NCBI GenBank assembly: GCA_948567375.1
Contig: OX419758.1
Coordinates: forward strand, 21,829,001 to 21,893,000
DNA from: Lunularia cruciata
Lineage: Eukaryota; Streptophyta; Marchantiopsida; Lunulariales; Lunulariaceae
Length of the DNA: 64,000 nucleotides
Direction of reading: 5' to 3'
Below are positions 32,232-43,019 of the stretch, one piece after another (the stretch's first letter is position 1; every line of letters begins with the position of its first letter). A program made the translations under genes and the position numbers. The notes under the pieces are model-generated. The model saw only the letters and a program-made list of their open reading frames with translations. It had not been told where the DNA came from and searched no databases.

Positions 32232-33150
32232 GTGGTGTTATACCCAAGGTTATAATTGCCATGCAATAATAAATTGAGCACCTTACTCTCTTGTTGAAAG
32301 AATGAGAAAATCAATGACAAGAGCAAGTAGAGAGAGCATCATTTTGAGAAGGAAAAGAAAAAATCTGATTTCTAAAGCCCAAGGTATTTGAAGGCAAAAA
32401 TCTCATGGATAGAATAAAGAATTTTATTTTTGATTCCAAATGTTATTTTGAAGCTATATATCTTCAAGATGAACAAAAATAGATTCTCTTGGCTTCAAGC
32501 CAATTGGATGGAGTGACAAAGCTATGTGACGGTTTTGAGTGGAGCAAGCTGAATGGCAAAGTGTTACACCAATCTTGACATAGGGAGAATTCAAGAGTGC
32601 AATAACTGGTCATTCCAAACTATAAATACCATGAACCGCATGAGATAGGTTGGCAAATTTGAAGCAGATTGGCTTTGTAAGGAGCTACATAACACAAATT
32701 CTAGAACACCATTATGCAAATTTTAGATATATTGGATGATGAAACTCTAGATTGATTTGTGAGGGGCCTGAAGTCACAAACTAAATTAGAAGTGACTATA
32801 CAAGAGCCAAAACACTTGGAGGAAGCCATGCAATTGGCTAAGCACTTTGATTCCTTGGTGGTAATAACTTAGTCTCAATCTCAACCTCCACAAAACCTAC
32901 CAATACACTACATATGGGTGGAAGAGCTAGCACCAATGGAGATTGATGCCATCCAAAAAAGACCACTTGGTGTTGTAGGTAGCCAAAGATCATGACAAAA
33001 TGGTGATTTTTTTATTGTCACCAAATTGGACATCATATTAATGAATGTCCACTCAAGAATGTATGACCTTGACAAATTGCCAGGATGGAGTTTGTTGAGC
33101 AGAATGATCAATGAAACAATGAATCGTAGTAGGAGATTTTGAGCCGCCTA
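32232..33150 (+). pseudogene. gag remnant of G3
   Basis: Aligns with G2 gag throughout, but the start codon is GTG and many codons are stops. The zinc knuckle near 33000 reads FYCHQIGHHINEC with His at the canonical position, although the first Cys is lost. It keeps HYIWVEELAPMEID, the segment that varies between the two G2 arm copies. Confidence 0.75.
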
Positions 33151-33189
33151 TATTACTATGCAAACTTGATTAGTTCCAATGAGGTTGAA

Positions 33190-33540
33190 GACCATACTTA
33201 TGCAAGTTTGCTTCACTTGCAATGTATGATATCTGATTATGGTTATAAAATTTTGGTGGATTCTTGAAGTTCAAAGAATTGCATGTCCATATAATTAGAA
33301 AAGGAATCAAGTATTCATATCAAGCTAGTAATTGGAAATAGATTGATAATAGCGGATGGTAGAAAGGGTTTTGCATTCCGTACCTCATATCCTTTTATAC
33401 TCAAGATTAGGAAGGAGTATTTGGAGTGTATGAGGTTTGTGGTGATATCTCTATATTATGATGTCATTTTATGTCTATCTTGGCTTGAACATTATAAGGT
33501 TCAATTTCATTAGACCTGATGATAAATTCAAGTACAACAT
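33190..33540 (+). pseudogene. Protease remnant of G3
   Basis: Sequence matching the G1/G2 protease (ILVDS at the active-site position followed by a stop, then ADGRKGFAFRTS and KEYLECMRFVV). Not continuous. Confidence 0.7.
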
Positions 33541-33589
33541 CAAGGTAAAATTTACCAATTAGGTTATCTAGCACCTTGGAGTAAGACAC

Positions 33590-33725
33590 CTAAAAATATT
33601 CAATCCCAAGATGGGAAGTTTGTCAATAAAGTAGCTATAGAGTGACCTTTGGAAGAAGATAAGTCCCAAGATTGGAAGTTTGTTAGCAAAGTAGCCATAG
33701 AGCAAGCTTTGGAGGAAGATAAGTT
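33590..33725 (+). repeat. Protease-RT linker repeats of G3 (two units)
   Basis: Two 60-bp units, SQDGKFVNKVAIE and SQDWKFVSKVAIEQALEEDK, compared with three in G1 and four in G2. Confidence 0.8.
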
Positions 33726-35140
33726 TATTTTTGCAATGTGGATTAAGCCAATTGTACATGGAGAATCTGAGGAGGGCCAAAAGCACCATCAAGCAATGGT
33801 TGATCAAATAGTTTTGGAGTTTTTAGATGTGTTTTTGGATGATCTACCAAAGGAATTACCCTCCGATTGTGGTTTTCTTTTCAAGATTGAGATGTTGCCA
33901 AAAAGTACTCTAGTGAGTAGATCCATCTATCTGCTCTCACCAAAGGAGTTGGACAAGCTTCAAATAACACTAATAAAGGTGTTAGAAAAGGATTTCATAC
34001 AAAATAGTACATCTTCTTGGGGAGCACTGGTACTATTTGTTCCAAAGAAGGTTGGAGGACTTTGCTTCTATATTGATTATCATGGTCTCAAAAAACAAAC
34101 AGTGAAGAATGCATATCCCTTGCCTTGAGTTGATGACTTGCTTGATTAATTGAATGGAGCATGATATTTCTCCAAGTTAGATATTTGGCTATTAGTAGGT
34201 TCTCATTGATAGGAAGGATGTGTAAAAGATTACCTTTTGCATAGGGCATGGGCATTTTGAATGGAGAGTTCTACTTTTTGGACTCACTAAGGTTCTAAAA
34301 ATCTTCAAGGATCAGATGCATTGGGTGTTGGATGGATTATTGGATTGGTACGTGATGGTGTTCTTGGATGATATTTTAATTTATAACAAGACAAAGGTAA
34401 AACATGCAATCATGTGCAAGAAGTCCTAAGACAACTACATCAATAGAGGTTTTATAGCAAGAAGTCAAAGTGTACCTTTTGGCAAAAAGACATTACCTTC
34501 TTGGGTCACAAGAGCTCATGAGAGGGGATCAAGATAGAAGAGTAGAAAATAAAGGCCTTTATTCATTTGCCTACTCCAAAGGATGCCATAGAAATGTGGC
34601 ATTTAATAGATTGGCAATTTTTACCAATGGCTCATCCATTACTATGCTCATATGGCCACACCATTGATCAAACTCTTGGAGAAGAGCTCAAGCTTTCAAT
34701 GGACCACCAAGCACAAAGAAACATTCCAAAAACTGAAATATATGGTGTCTTCAAGATCCATTCTTCAACCATATGACACTCAACTACCTTGTATGGTCAA
34801 TTTTGATGCTTTGAACTTTTCCCTTGGAGTTGTGTTGCAGCCGGAATTCCCAAATAGGTTACACCTCATTGCCTTTGTGTCTCATTGACTAAACACCATA
34901 GCCAAAAATTACTCTATTTGGAATCAAGAACAACTAGCAATGGTATATGCCACCAAGGTAAGGAGGCATTATCTCTTGGGGAAATAAGTAATCATGCAAA
35001 CCAATCACAAACCCTTGTTGCATACATTACATCTGGAATACATGAAGAGTTAACATCATCAATGGGAGGAAAAACTATAGTTGTTTAACCTCAAAGTTGA
35101 GTACAAACTAGGTAGGTTCTATGTCATCCTCTATGCACTA
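33649..35140 (+). pseudogene. Reverse transcriptase-RNase H remnant of G3
   Basis: 33649-34128 (159 codons) gives linker plus RT fingers (LVLFVPKKVGGLCFYIDYHG, KQTVKNAYPLP). It then breaks; the catalytic region near 34350 reads VFLDDILIY and RNase H near 34800 has VNFDALNFSLGVVLQ, in which the first acidic residue is Asn (VDFD in relatives). Multiple stops and shifts. Confidence 0.85.
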
Positions 35141-36694
35141 TCATGCAAACGTAATTTAAAGTATTTTCCTCTCATCATGGCAGCAATTACAACAATATCA
35201 ATTGACTCCAAGGTCCAAATCAAGTTTAGGACCGCTTTGCAACAAGACCCTTCTTTCAAATGATACAAGGTCATCTTGCCACATAAAGCAAGGAATACAA
35301 TATCTTCTCCTTGAAGGAAGGTCTTTTATTCTAAGAGAACTGGATATATGTTCTAGCCAAGAGTGATCTATGATTTATGTGCCTTTAAGAAGCACATGAC
35401 TTACCAATTGCTAGTCACATGTGTATAAGATCTTGAGTACCCTAGAATGGCGGTGGCCCAACATATCATGAGATGTTCAAGAGTTTATCCAATCTTGTGA
35501 GAGCTATCAACACAACAAGCCAACAACCAAAAACCAAGTAGACTCCTTCAACCCTCTTTCCATCCCATATGCTCAATATGAATACATGAGCTTAGATCTC
35601 ATTATATACATACCCAAGACAAAGCAAGCTCACACAAAAAATGTGATGTCTATTGATAAGCTTAGTAAGCAAATCCATTTGATGCCAACTTTTAATATAG
35701 TGGATGTTCCAACATTGGCCTAGATCTACTTCAAAAATATCTTAAGCATCATGGGATGCCTCATGTATTCATCTCCAACTGTGATTTTTGCTTCACCAAA
35801 AAACTTTGGCAAGCACTCTTTTAGATACTCGACACCAAGCTTGTTTTGTCCATGGTATATCATCTTCAAATTGATGGACAAATTGAACAAGAAAATTGCA
35901 TCTTGGAGAATATGCTTTGTACCTTTGTCAACATTCACCATAGCAACAGGGATGAGTGTCTTGGAGTTGCTGAGTTTGCCTACAATAACTCCAAATAGGC
36001 AAGCATTGGATTCTCTCCCTTCTTCCTTAATTTTGGCCAAGACCCACTTGTTCCAAATGTCTTTCTTGCTCATTCTCTATCTCATGCCCTCATACTTCCA
36101 CCTTCTTGACCACATTATCCCAATCCATACAACAAGCCAAATCTCATCTCCTTGTTGCTCAAAATTATCAAAAACAATATGCGGACCAACATCGTTGTGA
36201 TCTCATTTTTCAACTTGGTGATAAGTTCATGTTTTCTTTTAGTAACCTACCCTTCCCACTTAATACCCAAGTCCATAAACTTGCTTCTAATTGGATAGGT
36301 CCATTGGATGTCATTTGATGTCACCCAAATCATTTCTCTTGTTGCTTATTGACTTGCCTTGCTTTCTCATATGCACATTCACCTTGTCTTTCACATTTCC
36401 AAGTTGAAACCCTTTGTTTCTAATCCATCTTCTTTTTCCTCTGTTATCCAACCCCCTCCTCCTCTTATGCCTATTAAGAATCATGAGGAGTATGAATTTG
36501 ATTGTATCCTTGCACGTTGCCACATTCAGCATGGCCGCCAACAACATATGGAGTACAAAGTCCTTTGGAAAGGGTATCCCCTTCATGATGCCACTTGGGA
36601 ACCTCTTTCTCATCTCCAAAATACACAAATGGTCATCCCGGAGTTCAAAGCTTCCATGGTGACAAAGACATCACCAACTAATGGTCAAGGAATA
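35141..36694 (+). pseudogene. Integrase-chromodomain remnant of G3
   Basis: The zinc region (near 35390-35540) and core are recognisable but broken. 36106-36318 encodes the post-core stretch (QQAKSHLLVAQNYQKQYADQ). 36359-36757 (132 codons) encodes HPVFH-like HLVFHISKLKPF and the chromodomain EYKVLWKGYPLHDATWEPLS, then reads into the LTR. Confidence 0.85.
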
Positions 36695-36968
36695 TGTAAC
36701 AATATGGAATTTACCGACAAGTTAGTCAAGACTAAAAAAGTAGCCAAATTAGCCTAAAATATTTTGAAAGTATCTAGGAAGCTACTTGGTAACTTCTAGA
36801 TATTGGGTAACGTGCATGCCAAGTAGTGAATTAAAGGAGAAAGCTTCCAAAGAAGCTTCTTGGCTAGTTTAGCTTGCATACCAAGTAGGTGGCTTCTAGA
36901 AGAAAACTTCTTGAGAAGATTCTTAATCAACTTGACTTGCACCCTAAGAAAGCGGCTTGAGGAAGTTT
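36695..36968 (+). repeat. 3' LTR of G3, truncated
   Basis: Starts TGTAACAATATGG and is LTR-like to GCGGCTTGAGGAAG. The promoter end, TATA box and R/U5 are missing. Confidence 0.85.
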
Positions 36969-37705
36969 AGGCAACTCATTATTTCATGCTTTGGGTAGAA
37001 ATTTTTGAATGCGATCACCTTATTCAATGATGATTGTAACTTACGGAGAGCGATAGACATGTTGCATCTATTTGTTAACTTAAATAAGTGCAAGTAGTTT
37101 GAAAAAGTAGTAGCCATGGCATTGATGCACAAAGTTACCATTGTTATGTAGTAACAAATTGAGCACCTTACTTGATTGTTGGAAGAAAGAGACCATGAAC
37201 AACAAGAGCATATAGAGAGATTTTCAAGAAAGAGAACAACAAATTCTATTCTTGAAAAGTGAGGTATTTGAAAGTAAGAATATCTTGGGTGCAGTGGAGA
37301 ATTTTAATTTTGATTGCAAATGTTATTTTGAAACTATAAATCTTCAAGATGGAGAAAGAAAAATTCTTTTGGTCTCAAACCAATTGGAGGGAGTGGTAAA
37401 ACTATGGTGGCAATTTTCAGTGGAGCCAGCTGAATGGCAATTTGTTGCATCAATCTCGATATGGGAAACATTCAATAGTGCAATAATTGAAAGATTCAAA
37501 CTATAAATGATACATGAGCCACATGAGATAGATGAGAACACCATAATGAACCATAGAACACCATAATGAACTGTAGAACACCATAATGTAAATTCTTGGG
37601 ATACTAGAAGGTGAATTCTAGATCAATTTGTGAGGGGTTGGAAATCAAGCACCAAATTGGAAGTGACTATGCAAGAGCACACACACTTGAAGGAAGCCAT
37701 GCAAT
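36969..37705 (+). mobile_element. Truncated internal fragment of another chromovirus copy (G3b) fused to the G3 LTR
   Basis: At 36969 the LTR joins sequence equivalent to 32077 onward in G3 (just after the primer-binding site). gag follows: 37252-37506 encodes 84 residues including VVKLWWQFSVEPAEWQ, the gag WW block. It ends near 37705 in the gag segment before the zinc knuckle. The order LTR-gag in the same orientation looks like a tandem or recombined element with its LTR end and primer site deleted. Confidence 0.8.
37535..37594. repeat. Three 20-bp tandem repeats
   Basis: AGAACACCATAATGAACCAT, then two variants ending AACTGT and TAAATT. An expansion within the G3b gag. Confidence 0.92.
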
Positions 37706-37841
37706 CGTAACCCATGCTTAAACAATGAAGTAATCCTTATCAAGAATGATAGTTTGAGGGACTAGCCAAGTCGCTACCTTCTAGATTCTTCTAGTCGCTA
37801 CCTTCTAGATTACATTTTGCAAAGAAAAGTATAAAGGTGAT

Positions 37842-38204
37842 CGCATAGAACACATGAAGGATAGGGAGACCCCATCAACCCATACAAGGGAGAGACAAAC
37901 GAGGTAGAATGGAACTAGTTCTCAAGAATATCGAAGCAAAATCTACCCTACCTCATCTAAGATATTTGAGCTATACAAATTGTAAGGTTTATAAAGTAGT
38001 GGAACACCCTCAGAAATATGAAAAATATTACATAGAACTATTATTCTCCTATGGGTCATATGCCCTTTTATCTAGAATAATGGACTCATTTTATATAAAA
38101 TATGGTATAAATATGATAATGAATTGTATCTATGGATGACACACATTGTCTAAAATACTGTTCAAAATATGAGAATGATACAATATGAGAGTGAGAGTGG
38201 TACT
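37842..38204 (-). pseudogene. LINE-type element copy 3 (3' fragment)
   Basis: Starts like copies 1 and 2 (ACACATGAAGGATAGGGAGA) and follows them to GAGAGTGAGAGTGGTAC, where homology ends at about 38204. A segment near 38000-38130 is more diverged. No frame. Confidence 0.7.
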
Positions 38205-38695
38205 TGGTGAGTTTTGCCGAGAAACGGAAAATAGTGTACTCTACCGACAAAGAAGGTCTTCACTGGTTACCGGTCTCTTACATAAGCATCAATTTTGCAA
38301 GACTGTAGCAGAATTGGTGTACATGATCTGCGCAGTTTCGATCGCGGATCAAGTATACAATGTCAATTTGCTTGAGGACGCACGAGCAGAGTTAGATCTT
38401 GCACGCCAGGCATGTAACGAAGCTATGGCAAACTGGTCACGAGGTAGTTTACTCTTTTGTTCGCGTACTTTTATCGCACCGGACCTGTCAACCTAGTGCT
38501 CAAGCAGGCTCGTCCGTCAAGGGTCCAACAAGAAGGCAATGGAGTTGGCCATGTCAAAGTTTCTGAGATTCTTTGTAAGGGAAGTCAGGCCCACTGCCAT
38601 AAAAGTTCCCAGGCGAATGCATTCAAGGACTCGGACCCTAAACTTGTGTGGCTGATGAGTGCCGCTGTTGTTTGTGAACAATGCCAGTTCACCGA
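38205..38695 (+). pseudogene. Gene-like fragment, unrecognised, cut by the assembly gap
   Basis: Less AT-rich than its flanks, with protein-like composition: HKHQFCKTVAELVYMICAVS, then LLEDARAELDLARQACNEAM (amphipathic helix). The frame ends at a stop, but removing 38444-38496 (53 nt, GT...AG) would join ANWSR to VLKQARPSRVQQ and keep the frame to the gap (KLVWLMSAAVVCEQCQF). 53 nt is short for a plant intron, so a frameshifted pseudogene is equally possible. The complete version is the right-arm copy, 45306-45845. No family assigned. Confidence 0.4.
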
Positions 38696-38895
38696 NNNNN
38701 NNNNNNNNNNNNNNNNNNNNNNNNNNNNNNNNNNNNNNNNNNNNNNNNNNNNNNNNNNNNNNNNNNNNNNNNNNNNNNNNNNNNNNNNNNNNNNNNNNNN
38801 NNNNNNNNNNNNNNNNNNNNNNNNNNNNNNNNNNNNNNNNNNNNNNNNNNNNNNNNNNNNNNNNNNNNNNNNNNNNNNNNNNNNNNNNNNNNNNN
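38696..38895. other. Assembly gap, exactly 200 N
   Basis: A run of exactly 200 N, a round number typical of a fixed-size scaffold gap rather than a measured one. It touches the inner end of the left inverted arm. Apparent reading frames across it are artefacts. Confidence 0.98.
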
Positions 38896-40364
38896 TGCCA
38901 CTTCTTCTAGTTCACTCGTAGGTCATAACCTCTTTTCTAACTCCATGTTCATGTTTCTCTTTCCCATGTTTACATTGATTGTCGGATGCCTTACACTTAA
39001 GAGAACTTACCGTCAAATCAGTAAATGCTCTTGTACACGTAGCAACTAATTCGACATCAATGACACATGAAAGTTCGGTACGTAACTCTCCCACAAAAAG
39101 ATTTTTTTTTTCCAATTTTGGTATATTAAAAAAGAAAATATGACAAATCATGGCTGTTCGTTGTATACAGAAGATTCATGTTATGATTTTTGGATTCCTT
39201 TACATAGAGTCATTACTTCAGACCTGGGGACATACCATTTTGGAAACTTCTCTTCTCCACTTTCAATGGAGGAAGATCTTATTCATTTTGACTTGAAACC
39301 AAAACTTTTTAAACATTTGAGTATATTTGAGTTTTGATATTTTTAAATTCTCATGATTTAATTTGTTCAAGAGACTTCATCCGACTCGTTGTTACGATTT
39401 GGTACTATATGTTTTCTATGATTTGTTGAATGGTGTTCTTTCGACCAAACTTGGCATGCGATTTTCAAATTTTTGATTTATGCAAATTTATTGTTCATAT
39501 AACTCCTTTCAACTTATATACTTTATGAATGCATGATTATATCAGAAATTTATTATCACATTAAAGTTGGAAAAATTCAAAAGGATTTACTTTGGATTTC
39601 TCACTTGTTTCTTAAGAGAAGAATGATCTCGTGAAAAGATGAATTGATGATCCCCTAAGAGAAATTACATTCGTTTTAATCTGCTTTCCCATATGTTGCA
39701 ACAAAAAAATTGACTGAATTAGTTATTCATCCAAACTAGCAATTTTAGCACTTTGCTTCACTTATTTATTTTTATAGTAGTATGTACTCTCAAAATCATC
39801 CCATTCCAATCGTGTCGAAAACCTTAGATATTTGTAAACTAATGTAATCACTTGAGTTTTGGAGCATGTTTTGTTATCATCAATTATATTTTTGTTTATG
39901 GAAACAACTTAAATGAGTAGAGAGCAGCTAGAATTAAATGAAACAACAATTTCTAGAACTGACATCAGTAGAACGTCAACCTAATGGGTGGAATCGGTTA
40001 GCTAAGCTATTGAGCAGGCTAGAGACATTGCTGAGTACCAAGCTAAGCTCTCAAGCATTTAAGTGAACAATAGAGAATTCAGCTGCCAAGTAGTATTAGG
40101 CTCTAACAATTTTTCATATTTGTTCAATAAACTTTGCTAATGTTCTACTACTTGTTTTATCACATTGTTAATCAACAAAGGATCCAAATTTTTTTTTTTT
40201 AATATTTCCATCAAAAGTAGATGATAAATAGAAATTTTCAATACTTTGTTCTAAAACAATCCTTTATCTAAAGATTCAAACCGGTTTTGATGTCAATTAA
40301 AGAAGGTATTTTTTAGAGTTAGTTAACTCAGTGATTTTCTAGAAACTAAAATAAACAGGGACTA
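38896..40364. other. Single-copy interval after the gap, no clear gene
   Basis: 38912-39151 (minus) has a protein-like 79-codon frame (ELRTELSCVIDVELVATCTR) next to the gap; the rest is AT-rich with poly-T tracts (39100, 40191). I recognise no transposon or RNA gene. Confidence 0.4.
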
Positions 40365-40655
40365 TCAACAATGAAAAAGGTTAGGATCCCGCCACAAAGA
40401 CCATGTCATCAACAATATTACTGCAGACTGCACAATATTCATACTGGTGGTGTATGTCAAGGAACGTTTCAATATGGGTCCCGATGCTTTAAATTCGACT
40501 TCAGTGAGGAGGGAACGGAATAGGAAATCGTCCGCCCACCAATCTTCTCTAAGAGCTTGATGGATTTGTTCGGGTGTTGGCGTACGACAAGAAACTTGCT
40601 TGGAGCGAAGGCCTTTTGGAGAGCAATTTTTGAAAACAAAATTCGAGGGACTCAC
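40365..40655 (-). CDS. Hypothetical coding-like fragment (96 codons)
   Basis: GC-richer than the surrounding DNA, encoding RTPTPEQIHQALREDWWADD, then FLFRSLLTEVEFKASGP and a hydrophobic stretch (NIVQSAVILLMTW). It may be an exon or pseudogene piece, as there is no clear upstream promoter. Not recognised. Confidence 0.3.
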   Translation of the reverse strand: MSPSNFVFKNCSPKGLRSKQVSCRTPTPEQIHQALREDWWADDFLFRSLLTEVEFKASGPILKRSLTYTTSMNIVQSAVILLMTWSLWRDPNLFHC

Positions 40656-41941
40656 TACCCCGCTAGTAATGTTAGCATTGTACGTGATTTTAGAAATACT
40701 TCATAGATGCATTCATTTGAGGGCCACGCTCGAGTGCATTCACAAAGCATATTCCTGAATGATCTAATTGAACAGAACAACTTGGGCAGTTTGGATTCTC
40801 CATAATTCAAGTTTTTCAGTCGAGAAAGCCTTTCTTCATCTCAGGGAACAAATCTTTGGGCTGAACGTGTTTGTTGGAGATATCTTTATATATAAGTCCC
40901 TTACACTACTACTTCTCGTTTTGCCTCTTGACATGATAAAACAAATGGAGTTGTATTTGATTGAGGTTTTACCTTCAGATATCATACATATCGTCTTGTT
41001 ACCCCGCTTTTGCTTTAACGTACACAAGGGTGTTTATTTCTAAAAGCAAATTAAAAGATCACTAGGGTATCGGTGTGGTACAAAACTCTCAACTTTTGGA
41101 CAGAATCTAAATTAACTTAATGTAGGTTTTTATTAGTAAAAATACTACATGTCACTAGAATATTTGTAATCCGGGACTTCAAGTTCATGAGCTAATTAAC
41201 GGAAAACATTTTAATCACCAAACACCTTAATAAATTGATCAAACTATACCTAATGCCCGGAACATAACATCCAACTAGTGATGTAAACTACTGTTATACA
41301 GAAGTTATGTGGATGAGAGGTTCGTAACCCATCTACGGAAGTTGGGTACTAGAACTCATAAGCAACTGTGAGTCTCATCAATGGTGGCTTCTGCGTGTGA
41401 CACAAAATGAGTTCCTTATTTCTAGCGGGTAGAAGAATGTCGTTTGGACTACAACTAATCTCCTCCGGACTTCAAGGAACCAGATTATGGACAGAAGAAT
41501 CTCTTGGTACTTCGCTTATAAAGTTTGTATGATGACATAGAATGGCACTCATAGCAGTCCACTCAGCTTGCGAGTGATCCACACTGGGACTTGCACAAAC
41601 ATATCGAGCAAACATTGGCTGATTTGAATTTTGGAATTGCGTGGATGTGAGAACCTGTGGCATCCACACAAGGCAATATTGGAATTGCTAAAATATATTC
41701 CAAATATTGGCACTGACCCTGTCACCAGGAACAGGATCAGTGTTTGTGTTTAAGTATTGTATTATCTCTTTCAAGTATCGTTATCCTATGCGGTCGCCTT
41801 TTCTCTTTCAAGATTGACGCTGTCAGAAATTCCAATATTGCGTATGAACATGGAATCTGATCGGACCCTTACAGAGAATTATATAGCTGCTAGGACAATG
41901 ACAATGACAGGCGAGGAAAGGTCACAGACATCATCAGAGGT
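40656..41941. other. Interval with coding-like scraps
   Basis: Contains a 65-codon minus frame (41669-41472, FARYVCASPSVDHSQAEWTA) and a 71-codon plus frame (41757-41972) of unknown meaning. The DNA is less AT-rich from about 41300. Probably eroded gene sequence; nothing is identified. Confidence 0.35.
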
Positions 41942-42715
41942 ATGCAGGGCAAGAGGACTCGTGCACAACTAGCTCTCTTCTCTGTACAGTTATGCTATGG
42001 TATCTACCACGCCCTTACCAAGGAAGCTATGAGTGAAGGTGTCAATCGCTTTGTGCATACAGTCTACGAGGATGCAATTGCACTATGTATAATGAGTCTT
42101 CTCTGAGAAGAAACTTCGAACGGCATTGACAATTCCAACCTGCTCGATGATTTTCGCTCAGTTCCACGGGGATATTTCTGCAACAGACAATGTTTTTGGC
42201 CGGCGTACGTACACAAACACGGCCTTCGCAGCAGCTATGCAGACTGCAATCCCTATATTCATCGTCATGATTGTAGTCATTTGCAGGTATGTAATAATCC
42301 GACTAAGTAAGCCGGACGGAATGGCCACAAGTCGTCAACAGCTGCGAAAATGTGGTCGGGGCTTTTAATATATGTCTCTACAATGGTCCAACTAGGTGGT
42401 CTCTGCAATGGTCTCTACAATGGTCTCTATGATGGTCCAACGGCAAGGATTGCAGATCGGACAATAATATGACTGCAGCTTACGCGAATGGATGGTTATC
42501 ATCCACATTGCTGGCTATGGAGTCAATTATTGGCAGATAGGAGCACTCTGTCTCGTGGGGATTGCCTTGAATAGATATATACACCAACCTCCAGATTCCT
42601 AATCTCGTTTCACTCGTAACTTCTTGCATATTCGTGGGTGCGAGACTTCTGTTAATCACCGGACTGGATTATTCCATTTTCAATTCAGGGACCATAGTCT
42701 CAACAGTATCTTCAA
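41942..42715 (+). pseudogene. WAT1-related (nodulin-21/EamA) membrane transporter, broken
   Basis: WAT1-type proteins are ten-helix plant transporters of the drug/metabolite (EamA) superfamily. From ATG 41942: MQGKRTRAQLALFS, LCYGIYHALTKEAMSEGVNR, VYEDAIALCI (helices 1-2), then a stop after a frameshift. In the next frame, about 42096-42286: FSEKKLRTALTIPT and YTNTAFAAAMQTAIPIF (the family's KYT..TFAAAM.N.IP signature), ending at a good splice donor CAG|GTATGT (42287). LYDGPT near 42435 and WQIGALCLVGIA near 42530-42565 follow, then a helix-7-like LLLITGLDYSIFNSG. Length and order fit the first two thirds of the family. Frameshifts and stops make it a pseudogene. Confidence 0.75.
42380..42440. 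repeat. Small repeat expansion in the WAT1-like pseudogene
   Basis: Four variants of GGTCTCTACAAT follow each other (ctacaatggtcc, ctgcaatggt, ctacaatggt, ctatgatggtcc). They duplicate the codons of the LYNGPT motif region, so they arose after or with loss of constraint. Confidence 0.7.
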
Positions 42716-43019
42716 TTTTTGTTTTCTGTCCCAAAAGCGTTAGGCACATGAAAGTTTCTTCTCGTACCTTTTAACCCAACACCCGAAAGATTGGTGGACT
42801 CCAAAGGATCCGCAACCTAGATTGAAATATTCCAGGACGGACACCACCATTGTGAGTATTGTGCATTCGGCACGCGAGTTTCATCGAGCAGAGTATCGTT
42901 GTTGATAATGACATGATCTTTGTGGTCCTATGACTTACAGTATCCGAAACCAGAAAATTAGAATAGAAGTTCCGTCATCCTATTCTCTAATGATCCCTCT
43001 TCCAGTTGTCCTTGGCTTA

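Larger units (their letters stand above)
31565..36968 (+). mobile_element. Chromovirus G3 (decayed) with truncated 3' LTR
   Basis: Same family as G1 and G2 but on the plus strand: 5' LTR 31565-31982, primer-binding site, gag, protease, RT, RNase H, integrase-chromodomain, and 3' LTR from 36695. The 3' LTR is lost after about 36968, where the sequence jumps into internal gag-leader sequence of another copy. It is the most decayed of the three, with stops in every domain. Confidence 0.93.
20038..38695 (+). repeat. Left arm of an 18.6-kb near-identical inverted duplication
   Basis: Every feature in this arm reappears in reverse complement at 45355-64000. Matching coordinates sum to 84050 between 38695 and about 24100, and to 84038 from there leftward, because the right copy lacks 12 bp in an LTR. 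Differences found by reading: 22961 T versus C on the same strand (right arm 61077), 26669 C versus T (57381), 27452 G versus A (56598), and the 12-bp indel. The arm ends exactly at the N run. Its outer limit cannot be seen because the right arm runs off the window. Confidence 0.97.

Noticed and set aside
38457-38921. Open frames running through the N gap on both strands
   Set aside because: They exist only because N codons are not read as stops; the true sequence there is unknown.
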